NCBI RefSeq assembly: GCF_043729335.1
Contig: NZ_JAYTLQ010000010.1
Location: 1 to 64,000, forward strand
Length of the DNA: 64,000 bases
Reading direction: 5' to 3'
Origin: Crenothrix sp043729335
GTDB taxonomy: Bacteria > Pseudomonadota > Gammaproteobacteria > Methylococcales > Methylomonadaceae
Part shown: positions 16,276 to 25,106 of the stretch, piece after piece
How positions within the stretch are numbered: the stretch's first letter is position 1
Layout: each line of letters starts with the position of its first letter
The notes under the pieces: generated by a model
The model's database searches: none
Told to the model about the DNA's origin: nothing
What the model saw: only the letters and a program-made list of their open reading frames with translations
Made by a program: the position numbers and the translations under genes

Positions 16276-16412
16276 GACATATACTCCTAAAAATAAATTA
16301 AAAGGTTGACGATACTTAAATCTATTACCTTTGCTAGCGCATTACTGCTGTTAAGCTAAATTTTTATCGCCTAGACTAGAGTGGCGTTTTAATAAAAAAA
16401 ACACAATTCGTC

Positions 16413-16437
16413 ATTAGTTGCATAAACCAAAGGCGTA
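16413..16437 (-). promoter_or_regulatory. Conserved upstream element of paralogue 3
   Basis: On the + strand it reads ATTAGTTGCATAAACC then AAAGGCGTA, nearly identical to the element before paralogue 1, and lies 152 bp before the ATG of paralogue 3. Confidence 0.55.
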
Positions 16438-16482
16438 CTGTAATCAGAAACACTGTTATATACCGAAAAACTTAGCAATTTT

Positions 16483-16510
16483 GATAAAAATGGGGACAGT
16501 CGCCCCATTT
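16483..16510 (-). terminator. Rho-independent terminator after paralogue 4
   Basis: Read on the minus strand, AAATGGGG-CGACTGT-CCCCATTT is a perfect eight-base stem followed by TTATC with T-rich sequence. It lies 22 bp after the stop of paralogue 4, so that gene is probably its own transcription unit. Confidence 0.7.
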
Positions 16511-16531
16511 CTAATTAATCAGGTAAAAAAA

Positions 16532-16963
16532 TTAATACCTTTGATGCCAGCTACTGGAGCTAGGCGAATTTATTGAAATTACAATAATTGACGAATAAGC
16601 ATATTGTGAACCGGCTGTTGAATAATTACGGTTTATTTGCCGTATGATAACTCTTTGTCCATCTGCACTCCCTGATGTAAATGCGTTAGCCGTTGCGTCC
16701 GCACTACAGCACGCGGAGGCGCTCGCCACACCATACCCAATTTCAACATTGCCAAACTGTCTTACGACCGTATTGGTTGATGCCTGTGTAAGGGTGGTAT
16801 TGCCACTGGCACTTGCATTTGCCACCGCTGTTATCGTTATTGTACCGGCAGTAACAGAATCCATTTGGGTGTTGGATAAGCGCATGGGGGCTGAACTGGC
16901 AACGTTAATGCCGCCGAGCGTTAATATCACTCCAAAGAGGGTGGATGAAAATTTTGTAGTCAT
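16532..16963 (-). CDS. Small secreted protein with LSNTQMDSVTAG pro-segment (paralogue 4)
   Basis: This 143-residue protein has a signal peptide ending ASSA, then PMRLSNTQMDSVTAG. The mature part is Ala/Ser/Thr/Asn-rich (ITAVANASASGNTTLTQAST) with a Cys-Cys pair (ASACCSADA) and a Ser-rich end (NSPSSSSWHQRY). It has its own upstream element and terminator. Position farthest from the peptidase gene. Family and function unrecognised beyond the shared pro-segment. Confidence 0.73.
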   Translation of the reverse strand: MTTKFSSTLFGVILTLGGINVASSAPMRLSNTQMDSVTAGTITITAVANASASGNTTLTQASTNTVVRQFGNVEIGYGVASASACCSADATANAFTSGSADGQRVIIRQINRNYSTAGSQYAYSSIIVISINSPSSSSWHQRY

Positions 16964-17088
16964 GACTGAATCTCCTGAGTTAAATTGTGGGCTTGTGGCA
17001 ATGCTGTAAAATTTCCGGACAGATGTTAGTAGGAAATGGCTTATGGCAAGGCTGGGAAAAGGATGACGTTTTTAAAAAAAATATACAA

Positions 17089-17119
17089 TACGCCTTTAGC
17101 TTAATATACCAAAGGCGTA
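17089..17119 (-). promoter_or_regulatory. Conserved upstream element of paralogue 4, palindromic version
   Basis: TACGCCTTT and AAAGGCGTA form a perfect nine-base inverted repeat with 13 bases between. The right half (CCAAAGGCGTA) is the core shared with the other three elements and lies 146 bp before the ATG. The symmetry suggests a dimeric regulator. Confidence 0.55.
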
Positions 17120-17338
17120 GGCATTAATATCTTTGAGAAATTTGGCGATATTTAACTTGATTCAGATTTAATATTTGTAAATAGGCTATCGATTCACCGT
17201 TAAAACTACTAGGGATTTTTAATTACATATATTTTAACTGATTGTTTTTTATTCTATATGTTGGTTTTTTGGAAAAGACGGGATACATTACTCGAAGCAA
17301 TTCCATTCATGTATTCTCTGCTCCGGTTTATTGCAAAT

Positions 17339-18307
17339 TCACTTCATCCATGCCACTTGTTTTTTAATCCGTGGAAGTCCATAAAATAAAAACAGGGCTA
17401 CGCTTAAAAGCCATAAGGTATTCGGTTCCGGCACTTTGGCGACAGAAAACTCAAAGTCATCAACCGAAAGCAGCTTCGCATTATTAATACCCGGTGTAGA
17501 TTCAAACGTTAAACCGATAAAGTTACCCATTGGCACAGTCATAGTTACCTTATCCAATAATTTATGCAGTAAGCCTGTTGCACCGTCCAGGTAAGATGCT
17601 GAAATAGTATTTGTTAACAGATTCAGCGATAGCTGCCATTGTGAATAATCCAAATTGTAACCTTGGATGGCGGTTTGAATAAACCCTGAGCCAGTGTTAT
17701 AGCCAACAAAGTCGGTGCTAGTGCCGGGTTGTACCAATCCCATAGTAAACCCTACGCCATTGCTGCCTAACAATTCAATCCTGTCACCAAACGTACCGGG
17801 ACCAAGCCCACCTCCTTCCCCTGTTCCCCAAATTTGCGGACACCACCAGAAGCTAATATTAATAGTTTTACCTGCGGTATCAAGAGGGCTAAGACCGTCC
17901 AGATCACGAGAATCCAGATCATAACCATATTTTAATGTTGGGCCATCCCATCCTTCGCTGTTAGTGGTAAGCACCAAAGCTTGGTCTGTAGTGCCGTGGT
18001 TAGTATGGTCAAAAAAGGGGTGTCCTGTGGCGTAACTGGTAGAGCCAAATTGGCTGGCTTGCGGGTAATTAATACCAATGAGCCTATGCCACAGTCCAGA
18101 ACCTGGCGGTATTAGCGAGGTTAACGTTGCGCTAGAGCCACCGTTATTACTGCCATATTGGCCCGCATTGTATTGGGTAACTTCATTAAGAAAGGATTGA
18201 TAACCATCTTCAGGTTCAAATCCGCCAAGGTAAGCATGCGATGTTATGGGGATGCAAAGTAAAGCAGTGATGACAGCTGGAAGTGCGGCTTTTACGGGAA
18301 ATTTCAT
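17339..18307 (-). CDS. PEP-CTERM sorted secreted protein
   Basis: Start chosen at ATG 18307 (MKFPVKAALPAVITALLCIP), which has GAAGGT before it; the longer reading lacks a site. The protein has a signal ending SHA, a mature region of about 270 residues with glycine- and asparagine-rich stretches and a predicted jelly-roll-like beta fold, and a C-terminal PEP-CTERM signal: VPEPNTLWLLSVALFLFYGL followed by PRIKK. Such proteins are processed by an exosortase (EpsH/XrtA), not encoded in this window. Function of the mature domain unknown; typical for EPS-associated surface proteins. Confidence 0.85.
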   Translation of the reverse strand: MKFPVKAALPAVITALLCIPITSHAYLGGFEPEDGYQSFLNEVTQYNAGQYGSNNGGSSATLTSLIPPGSGLWHRLIGINYPQASQFGSTSYATGHPFFDHTNHGTTDQALVLTTNSEGWDGPTLKYGYDLDSRDLDGLSPLDTAGKTINISFWWCPQIWGTGEGGGLGPGTFGDRIELLGSNGVGFTMGLVQPGTSTDFVGYNTGSGFIQTAIQGYNLDYSQWQLSLNLLTNTISASYLDGATGLLHKLLDKVTMTVPMGNFIGLTFESTPGINNAKLLSVDDFEFSVAKVPEPNTLWLLSVALFLFYGLPRIKKQVAWMK

Positions 18308-18486
18308 ATTTACCTTCAAAAGATAACTGCTAAAGAATGAGCTACCTTTAAGACAATACAATATTCAAACGGCCTATCTGTTCGTCCTGAACTTGTTGCT
18401 AGGGCGGTTCAATGAGTTCATGGGTATAGAGTCCCAAAAACGAATTGACCGCACCATCTGTCCTAAATGCGTAGCTAGAGAATGTG

Positions 18487-18587
18487 TAAGTATTCACCTC
18501 CCCCTTTGAAAAAGGGGGATCGAGGGGGATTTATTTAAAAAACCTCCCCTAACCCCTCTTTTTCAAAGAGGGGGACTGAATGATTAC
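18487..18587. repeat. MITE-like palindromic repeat, copy D (inverted)
   Basis: Same element in the opposite orientation: GTAAGTATTCACC at the left and GACTGAATGATTAC at the right. Both GGGGGAT and CCCCTAACCCC arms are preserved. It sits in the promoter-side gap between the PEP-CTERM and thermonuclease genes. Confidence 0.85.
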
Positions 18588-18827
18588 GAAAATGTTAGGA
18601 ACGTATCCCCGTTCCAACACGTTAACTCAATTAAATATAGACTATTGTGCACAAAATATTACAAGACACTTTTTTTGCTTAACGTGTTTATAAAAAATAA
18701 TATTCATGCTGCAAACTTAGCCTATCCTAAGATAAATACAATGTCTTTCAGGCAAACTTTCAATACGGCTCTATAAAGTCAAGTCCGGTATTTGTATGCT
18801 TACTAAACCTTCAAAACTTAAACCACT

Positions 18828-19658
18828 ATGATGACTTTACCTACGCACCTAAAGCTATTGGCTGTATTGCTGTGTCTACCATTATGCACACACGCAGAAA
18901 TCTACGAGTGGCAAGATACCGGTGGCCATAAGCATTTTTCAGATCGCGGCCATGCTGATGCTAAAACAATCACCGTAAAGCCGGGTTATAGTTATCAGGC
19001 CATCAAAACCGTTTACGATGGTGATACCGTAGTATTGGAAGACGGCCGTAAAATTCGGTTATTGGGGATTAATACGCCGGAAGTGAGGCATCGAGATAAG
19101 CAAGCTGATGCGGGTGGCGATGAAGCCAAACAATGGCTAATTAATAAGCTGAAAAACACCAAAATTCGTCTGCAAATCGATGAGGAATTAACTGACAAAT
19201 ATAAAAGAACGCTAGGACATTTGTTTACGGAAAACAAACAACACATCAATCTGGAGCTAGTAAAAGCCGGTTTAGCGGAGGTCAGCATTTACCCGCCTAA
19301 TCTGCTGTATACCACTGAATTACTAGCGGCGCAGCACCAAGCTGAGCAAGCCAAATTAGGTATTTGGCAGCGCCCAGAATATGCGGTACAACCGGTTAGC
19401 GCGCTAACAGAAGCAGGCCATACTGGCTGGACACGTTTGGCCGGTAAAGTGCTTAATGTGCGGAATACCCGAAAGTCAGTGTATTTGGAGTTTTCAGATA
19501 AGTTTGAAGCGCGTATTGAACGTAAATGGCAGTTTTTATTTCCCGATGTGAATAACTATAAGGGCAAAAATCTTGAAGTGCGCGGATGGCTAAATAGAAA
19601 CAGAGGACGATTTTCTATGCTGATTCGCCATCCTAGCGCGATGGTTTCTATGAAGTAG
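18828..19658 (+). CDS. Secreted thermonuclease (SNase) with N-terminal DUF4124-like segment
   Basis: This 276-residue protein has a signal peptide (to about residue 23), a short EIYEWQDTGGHKHFSDRG segment of the DUF4124 type, and an SNase domain (about 55-175) with VYDGDTVVLEDGRKIRLLGI, NTPEVRH, DKYKRTLGHLF and LVKAGLAEV, carrying the Asp, Arg and Glu of the Ca-dependent active site. The last 80 residues form a second OB-like beta region (GKVLNVRNTRKSVYLEF). It probably degrades DNA/RNA in the periplasm or outside. ATG is preceded by a weak site. Confidence 0.88.
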   Translation: MMTLPTHLKLLAVLLCLPLCTHAEIYEWQDTGGHKHFSDRGHADAKTITVKPGYSYQAIKTVYDGDTVVLEDGRKIRLLGINTPEVRHRDKQADAGGDEAKQWLINKLKNTKIRLQIDEELTDKYKRTLGHLFTENKQHINLELVKAGLAEVSIYPPNLLYTTELLAAQHQAEQAKLGIWQRPEYAVQPVSALTEAGHTGWTRLAGKVLNVRNTRKSVYLEFSDKFEARIERKWQFLFPDVNNYKGKNLEVRGWLNRNRGRFSMLIRHPSAMVSMK

Positions 19659-19775
19659 GGTTTACACACATAAGACGGAACACTCAATAAGTCACACCGT
19701 TCGGCTGAGCTTGTCGAATGGCTCACCACGAACAGTTCCTTCAGCTGTACCGACTTAGTTGGAAGCCAAATGTAG
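19657..19775. repeat. Dispersed repeat of about 115 bp, copy 1
   Basis: It shares ACACACATAAGA, CTCAATAAG, CACACCGTTC, TGAGCTTGTCGAATGG, TCACCACGAAC, TCCTTCA and AGTTG-AAGCC in the same order with 38,946-39,065. It is non-coding and follows the thermonuclease stop. Confidence 0.7.
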
Positions 19776-19828
19776 CAAGAAATAAGGTGATTTATGAAAA
19801 TAATCTACCAAGCTCTCATGGAGTTCAT

Positions 19829-19858
19829 GTAGAGAGACGCAAGATTTTGCGTCTCTAC
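19829..19858. repeat. Palindromic hairpin repeat (AGAGACGCAA/TTGCGTCTCT), copy 1
   Basis: GTAGAGAGACGCAA and TTGCGTCTCTAC form a stem with a small loop. The same palindrome recurs at 35,159-35,184. The wider gap 19,659-20,059 contains only this, the 115-bp repeat and an AT-rich spacer. Confidence 0.75.
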
Positions 19859-20059
19859 GGCGTAAATTTTCGTCGAAAACTATCTGTAATTGAACGCTAA
19901 CGTGGATAGGTTGCAGCGTTTTCATATCAGGTGAATAACATTAATTATTAGCAGCGGAGTACAAACCTAGGTTTGTACTCCATCGAATATAGCTAATCGG
20001 TACTTAAAACGCTGTAAAAATGTGGATAAACTGTGCAGTGCCAAAGTGGTGTAAGCCTA

Positions 20060-22444
20060 TTAACTGATCCAGATGCCGCCGTTAAATACCCCGTCGGTAC
20101 TTAGGCCAGTGGTTGTCAGCCCTGTTAATTCAATTAAGCTATCTTTAGCGGCGCTATCTTGAAATACATAGCTGTTATTTAACGCGTTAAAGACCACAGT
20201 GTTACCTGAGGTATGAATATTGGTGTGTACATAACGCAAGACATCAGCAAAATTGCTTTTGCTAATGGTAAGTGCCTGGGCATAGTTATCATTGTCATCA
20301 AAGCTGATTAAACCGTGGCTGATATGATGACTGGCGATGGCTCCTGCATTTATGCCATTTACTTTGACATTATCCTTAGCAATAGGGTGGAAAGGTAGAT
20401 CAAGTTTATCGGCATCGGCATGAAGAACACCGTTGCTGACCAGCTTAAAGCCACTTACTTTATCAAAATGAGCCACGGAGCTGTCGCCAATATTAATACG
20501 CACGGTATCTTGTGCGGCTTGGGTTTCCGTTAAAATATAGCTGTCTTTCCCTAGGCCGCCGATCAGTACATCTTTACCTTCGCCACCTAATAGTGTGTCA
20601 TTCCCGACACCACCTGACAGCGTATCATTACCCAATCCTCCTTTAAGTGTGTTCGCGCGCTCATTGCCGATTAAGGTATCGTTACCGCTACCGCCTGTAG
20701 CATTTTCAATAAAACTGCCATGGCCTATAAAGAATTGGTTTTTGGCTAGAATACTCGCTGCCTTGCTACCGACATAATTCCAGCTACCGGGCTTAAGATT
20801 AATAGTAACAGGCAGGGTTTGCGTACTGGCGGTAAGTGTATCGATACCGGCACCATCCCAAATATATCTATCTTCGGGTGTATAAATATCATTACCGGCT
20901 CGCACGTTGTGATTAACGCCATATAAATAATGCAAGGTTGCTTTGTCAAACAAACCCAGATCAACGACATAGTCCTTATTGGATTGATAGCTCATGACGC
21001 TATTAACAGTATTGTCTTCAGCGCCACCTAATATGGGCTTTTCAAACAAATGCTTCATACCCAAAGCATGGCCGGTTTCATGTAAAAGCGTGGCAAAGTT
21101 ACCGGTAATTACACCGTTACTCAAAGACATATCTTGGGTTTTAACATTAATATGTACATCGCTATCGGGAGGATAAGCGCCAAACCCCCCTGCATTTTGA
21201 AAGTTAAAAAAACTTAAATCGTCCCGAAAAAAACGCAAATCAATCGCCGCAGCATCGGTTTTTTCAGTGAAGGTAACATCAGCTACTGCACTGAATTTTG
21301 CCAACGCATCGCGCACTGCGGTTTGTTGCATGGAAGAATAAGGTGCAAAACCTTTAAATTCAGCTTGAGCCTTAGAAACAAAACTGTAGGTAAATGAATG
21401 CGCTTTACCAATCCCAAGCTGTGTACCGCCACTGACCAAGCTGTCTATAAAATAAGGTAAAGCCCGTACATTTTTAGCGAGCACAGCATTTTCTATACCA
21501 TCAGGAATTTTGTAATCATCCACCGAAACATAAACCGTATCGTTGCCTGCTGTTTCATAAATCGTATCTTGCAAATCGGTGATGTAATAACGGTCATTGC
21601 CCTCGCCACCTAACAGGGTGTCTTTACCGGCACCACCGGCCAAAATATCGTTGTCGATACCGCCATCAAGGTAATCATCACCCGCACCACCGTTAAGGCT
21701 GTCGTTACCGTTTGCCCCGGCTAATTTATCATCACCGTTATCACCATTTAGCGTATCGTGACCTTCTTCCCCGACTAATAAATCACCACCAGCGCCACCT
21801 GCTAAGCTATCGTCGCCTTGTCCGCCATATAATTCGTCCTTACCGATACCGCCTTGCAGATTATCATTGCCTTCTCCGCCCGCCAGAAGATCATCTCCCG
21901 CACCACCCAACAAGGTATCTTGGCCAGTGCCGCCATTCAATTGATCGTTGCCTGCCAAACCGTCAATTCTGTCTGCCCAATCGAAAACGCCCTGGATTTG
22001 ATCGTTACCGGCGGTACCTTTAACGATTTCAAGTTTATCGGCAATGGCCTTATCGTTAGCTTGCCATACCGAGCCATCTGCAAAGGTAAACTGATTGATC
22101 TGATAATTTGCACCAAAAAAATAATAAGGAATTTGCACCTGGCTATCGCCATAAGTCAGCGTTAACGTGCCTTTTTCGAAATCACGAACGGCTTTGGTAA
22201 TCGCTGAAGGAAGCAGGTCGGTAAAATTTAGCACATCGACACTGCCGTCAACATCGTAGTTCTCAATAACGTCGCGGCCGCCATGGCTTGTAATCAAGTA
22301 AGTATCTGCGCCTTCACCGCCGTACAGCACATCATTGCCAGCACCACCGCTCAAATTATCCTTACCGGCAAGCCCGTAAATTTCATCATCACCCAGGCCA
22401 CCGTTGAGTGTATCATCGGTAGGCATTCCATATATTTTTGACAT
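20060..22444 (-). CDS. RTX metalloprotease, serralysin-like, with N-terminal RTX repeats
   Basis: This 794-residue protein has the zinc motif HETGHALGMKH (HExxHxxGxxH, first His at residue 455) and a Met-turn SVMSYQSN, placing it with M10B serralysins. Unusually, most calcium-binding GGxGxDxUx nonapeptides lie before the protease (about residues 10-310, two blocks); one more block is at about 600-650. Serralysins normally have RTX only at the C-terminus. No Sec signal, consistent with type I secretion; the secretion signal would be at the C-terminus. No T1SS genes are adjacent. It is divergent from the MFS gene. Confidence 0.9.
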   Translation of the reverse strand: MSKIYGMPTDDTLNGGLGDDEIYGLAGKDNLSGGAGNDVLYGGEGADTYLITSHGGRDVIENYDVDGSVDVLNFTDLLPSAITKAVRDFEKGTLTLTYGDSQVQIPYYFFGANYQINQFTFADGSVWQANDKAIADKLEIVKGTAGNDQIQGVFDWADRIDGLAGNDQLNGGTGQDTLLGGAGDDLLAGGEGNDNLQGGIGKDELYGGQGDDSLAGGAGGDLLVGEEGHDTLNGDNGDDKLAGANGNDSLNGGAGDDYLDGGIDNDILAGGAGKDTLLGGEGNDRYYITDLQDTIYETAGNDTVYVSVDDYKIPDGIENAVLAKNVRALPYFIDSLVSGGTQLGIGKAHSFTYSFVSKAQAEFKGFAPYSSMQQTAVRDALAKFSAVADVTFTEKTDAAAIDLRFFRDDLSFFNFQNAGGFGAYPPDSDVHINVKTQDMSLSNGVITGNFATLLHETGHALGMKHLFEKPILGGAEDNTVNSVMSYQSNKDYVVDLGLFDKATLHYLYGVNHNVRAGNDIYTPEDRYIWDGAGIDTLTASTQTLPVTINLKPGSWNYVGSKAASILAKNQFFIGHGSFIENATGGSGNDTLIGNERANTLKGGLGNDTLSGGVGNDTLLGGEGKDVLIGGLGKDSYILTETQAAQDTVRINIGDSSVAHFDKVSGFKLVSNGVLHADADKLDLPFHPIAKDNVKVNGINAGAIASHHISHGLISFDDNDNYAQALTISKSNFADVLRYVHTNIHTSGNTVVFNALNNSYVFQDSAAKDSLIELTGLTTTGLSTDGVFNGGIWIS

Positions 22445-22643
22445 TAGTTTTTTCCGAAGAGCTGAAGCTTGCCAAAAGCTTAGTCAATACAGGGCATTGA
22501 GAAGAATTAAAATACAAAACTGTGGACGGTGTCACAAAAAACAGCGTAACAATGTTAGCGCAATTGCGTGTGCTGACTTTACCGAACATAAGCGCGTGCG
22601 CGTATAATTGCGTTACTACCTATTCGACTCAGGAAATCCTTTA

Positions 22644-24287
22644 ATGCCCAACCTCTCATCGCGTTTTTTAGATAAAGAATGCACTATTGCTGCACCCGGC
22701 TTTAACCGTTGGCTATTGCCTCCCGCCGCGTTAGCTATACATTTATGCATTGGTATGGCGTATGGTTTTTCGGTTTTCTGGCTGCCTTTATCTAAAGCCT
22801 TAGGCATTAAAGACAGCATTGCTTGCGACGCGGGCATTAGTTTTTTTCAAAAGTTAGTCGTCACCGACTGCGATTGGAATATTTCTACACTAGGTTGGAT
22901 TTACACTTTATTTTTTGTGTTTTTAGGGTGTTCTGCGGCATTGTGGGGTGGCTGGCTGGAACATGTCGGGCCACGTAAAGCGGGTGTTGTTAGTGCCTTG
23001 TGTTGGTGTGATGGCATGTTGATTTCGGCTGTGGGTGTGCATTACCATCAATTTTGGCTGATGCTGTTAGGTTCGGGTGTTATTGGTGGTATCGGATTAG
23101 GCTTAGGCTATATTTCTCCCGTCTCTACTTTAATCAAATGGTTTCCTGATCGACGTGGCATGGCGACTGGCATGGCCATTATGGGTTTTGGCGGTGGCGC
23201 GATGATAGGCTCGCCATTGGCAGTGGGTCTAATGAAGCATTTTGCTACGCCGACCGACGTAGGTGTTGAGGCTACGCTGGTTATTATGGCGGCAATTTAT
23301 TTTGTATTTATGATGTCTGGGGCGCTAGGTTACCGTATTCCGCAATCGGGATGGCAACCTGAGGGCTGGACACCGCCAGTTCTTAAAACGAACAACACGC
23401 TGATTACCCAGCGTCATGTGCATGTTAAAAATATTTTTAAGATCAAGCAATTTTGGTTGCTGTGGGGGGTGTTGTGCATGAACGTCAGTGCTGGTATTGG
23501 GGTGATTGGTATGTCATCTCCCATGCTACAGGAAGTGTTTGGTGGGCAGTTAATCGGTGTCAGCAAAACCTTTAGTGAACTCGATAAAATACAACTTAGC
23601 GCCTGTGCGCCTATTGCCGCCGGTTTTACTGCGCTATTAAGCTTATTCAATATCGGTGGACGTTTTTTTTGGGCAAGCTTATCCGACAAAATGGGGCGAA
23701 AGCTCACCTACAGTATTTTCTTTGTGTTGGGCTGTGTGTTGTATATCAGTATTCCTGGCAGTGCCAGCGCAGGAAATCGCCCCTTATTTGTTGCGGCTTT
23801 TTGTCTGATTTTAAGCATGTATGGCGGTGGTTTTGCCACTGCGCCCGCTTATCTTGCGGATTTGTTTGGTACGCAAATGGTGGGTGCTATTCATGGTCGC
23901 TTGCTGACGGCGTGGGCTACAGCGGGTATTTTAGGGCCTGTGATTGTCAATTACATGCGTGAATATCAGTTGGGTCAGGGCATTCCGCGTGAGCAAGTCT
24001 ATAACCAAACCATGTTAATACTGGCGGGTATGTTGGTGATTGGTTTCGTGTGTAATTTACTGATTCGTCCGGTGGCGGATAAATGGTTTATGAATGATGC
24101 CGAGTTAGCAGAAGAAAAGCGTCTTGCCCATGAAAAAGTTACGGTGGCCAAAAATATACATAACACACCCACAGTGAATCAATCCAGTAGCGTAATATTG
24201 GTTTTGACAGCGTGGTTAATGATTGCTGTTCCGTTGGGGTGGGGAATTTATAAAACTCTGGCTAATGTGGCCAAGTTTTTTTCTTAA
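22644..24287 (+). CDS. OFA-family MFS transporter
   Basis: Read from ATG at 22644, where AGGAAA lies nine bases upstream; an in-frame ATG at 22608 has no such site. The protein of about 547 residues has about twelve membrane helices, including GMAYGFSVFWLPLSKALG, GLGLGYISPVSTLIKWFPDR (the conserved loop motif of oxalate/formate antiporters), RRGMATGMAIMGFGGGAMIG and NIGGRFFWASLSDKMGRK. Family members exchange carboxylates (oxalate/formate, lactate, pyruvate). The substrate here is unknown. It stands alone, followed by MITE copy E. Confidence 0.85.
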   Translation: MPNLSSRFLDKECTIAAPGFNRWLLPPAALAIHLCIGMAYGFSVFWLPLSKALGIKDSIACDAGISFFQKLVVTDCDWNISTLGWIYTLFFVFLGCSAALWGGWLEHVGPRKAGVVSALCWCDGMLISAVGVHYHQFWLMLLGSGVIGGIGLGLGYISPVSTLIKWFPDRRGMATGMAIMGFGGGAMIGSPLAVGLMKHFATPTDVGVEATLVIMAAIYFVFMMSGALGYRIPQSGWQPEGWTPPVLKTNNTLITQRHVHVKNIFKIKQFWLLWGVLCMNVSAGIGVIGMSSPMLQEVFGGQLIGVSKTFSELDKIQLSACAPIAAGFTALLSLFNIGGRFFWASLSDKMGRKLTYSIFFVLGCVLYISIPGSASAGNRPLFVAAFCLILSMYGGGFATAPAYLADLFGTQMVGAIHGRLLTAWATAGILGPVIVNYMREYQLGQGIPREQVYNQTMLILAGMLVIGFVCNLLIRPVADKWFMNDAELAEEKRLAHEKVTVAKNIHNTPTVNQSSSVILVLTAWLMIAVPLGWGIYKTLANVAKFFS

Positions 24288-24314
24288 AATAATTTGCTCA
24301 ACACCGTTCGTACT

Positions 24315-24412
24315 TGTTCAGTCCCCCTCTTTGAAAAAGAGGGGTTAGGGGAGGTTTTTTAAATAAATCCCCCTCAATCCCCCTTTTTCAAAGGGGGAAG
24401 TGAACACTTACC
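24315..24412. repeat. MITE-like palindromic repeat, copy E
   Basis: Nearly identical in its arms to copy C (CAGTCCCCCTCTTTGAAAAA, then GAGGGGTTAGGGGA, and CCCTCAATCCCCCTTTTTCA at the right). It differs mainly in the central AT spacer. The left terminal repeat is partly lost. Confidence 0.85.
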
Positions 24413-24529
24413 ACCGCTCTAAAAAACCAGCTGGATAAATCGCTTAAGATTCCTTTGCGTTTAATCAATAAAGAAACGGATATTCCTAGTAAACTTACTG
24501 GGCGAACCCATTACCATTGAGGAGAAACT

Positions 24530-25012
24530 ATGCAAGCATTTAAAGTAAATCTTAAAAAAACCCTGGCTTTTTTAATAGCCAGCTCTGTTTATATGACCTG
24601 TTACCCCGTTTTTGCAGAAACTGCAACAGACATTCAAGATATGCACCACGAGCAAACTAGCCTTGATTGGCCCGGGCTTTATTACGGTTTTATGCCGTGT
24701 ACCGATTGCAAGGGCATAAAAACAACGCTCGCTTTAAACAAAAATAATACCTATGTTTTAAGTGCTGAATATGTCGGTAAATCTATAAGGGAATTTGTAG
24801 AAAAAGGTAAGTTTGACTGGAGCGATAAAAAAGATACCATCATTTTGACACCGCGCAAAGGTGATGCAAAGCCGCAACAATACCTGGTGAGTGAAGACAA
24901 ACTTGTTAAGCTTGATGAAAACGGCAATCCGTTTACTGGCGATCTTGTTGAGCGGTATACGTTGCGAAGAAAAGATATCACAGCAACACCGCCATCCCAT
25001 TCATCCCATTAA
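24530..25012 (+). CDS. NlpE-like periplasmic protein (copper/envelope stress type)
   Basis: This 160-residue protein has a signal ending VFAE and an NlpE N-terminal-type domain: LDWPGLYYGFMPCTDCKGIK, KTTLALNKNNTYVLSAEYVG and KFDWSDKKDTIIL. The CxxC of NlpE is present. E. coli NlpE is a lipoprotein that signals to CpxA; here no lipobox Cys is seen at the signal end, so a soluble form is more likely. The C-terminus is His/Ser-rich (TPPSHSSH). RBS TTGAGGAGA lies before the ATG. Single gene. Confidence 0.8.
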   Translation: MQAFKVNLKKTLAFLIASSVYMTCYPVFAETATDIQDMHHEQTSLDWPGLYYGFMPCTDCKGIKTTLALNKNNTYVLSAEYVGKSIREFVEKGKFDWSDKKDTIILTPRKGDAKPQQYLVSEDKLVKLDENGNPFTGDLVERYTLRRKDITATPPSHSSH

Positions 25013-25106
25013 GTCATTTTTGTGTACACGGCAAAAACTTAGAGTGATGAAGAATATCTCTAAATTATATTTTTTGTCGTGTTCTAACTACCCAAAAGAG
25101 AACCTT

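Noticed and set aside
19718..19900. A 60-codon plus-strand frame after the thermonuclease
   Set aside because: It lies across two dispersed repeats; its protein sequence is just the translation of those repeats.
21600..22430. Tandem DNA repeats that might suggest a CRISPR or satellite array
   Set aside because: They are codons of RTX nonapeptides in a long open frame; spacing and sequence vary as in coding repeats. No CRISPR array was seen anywhere.
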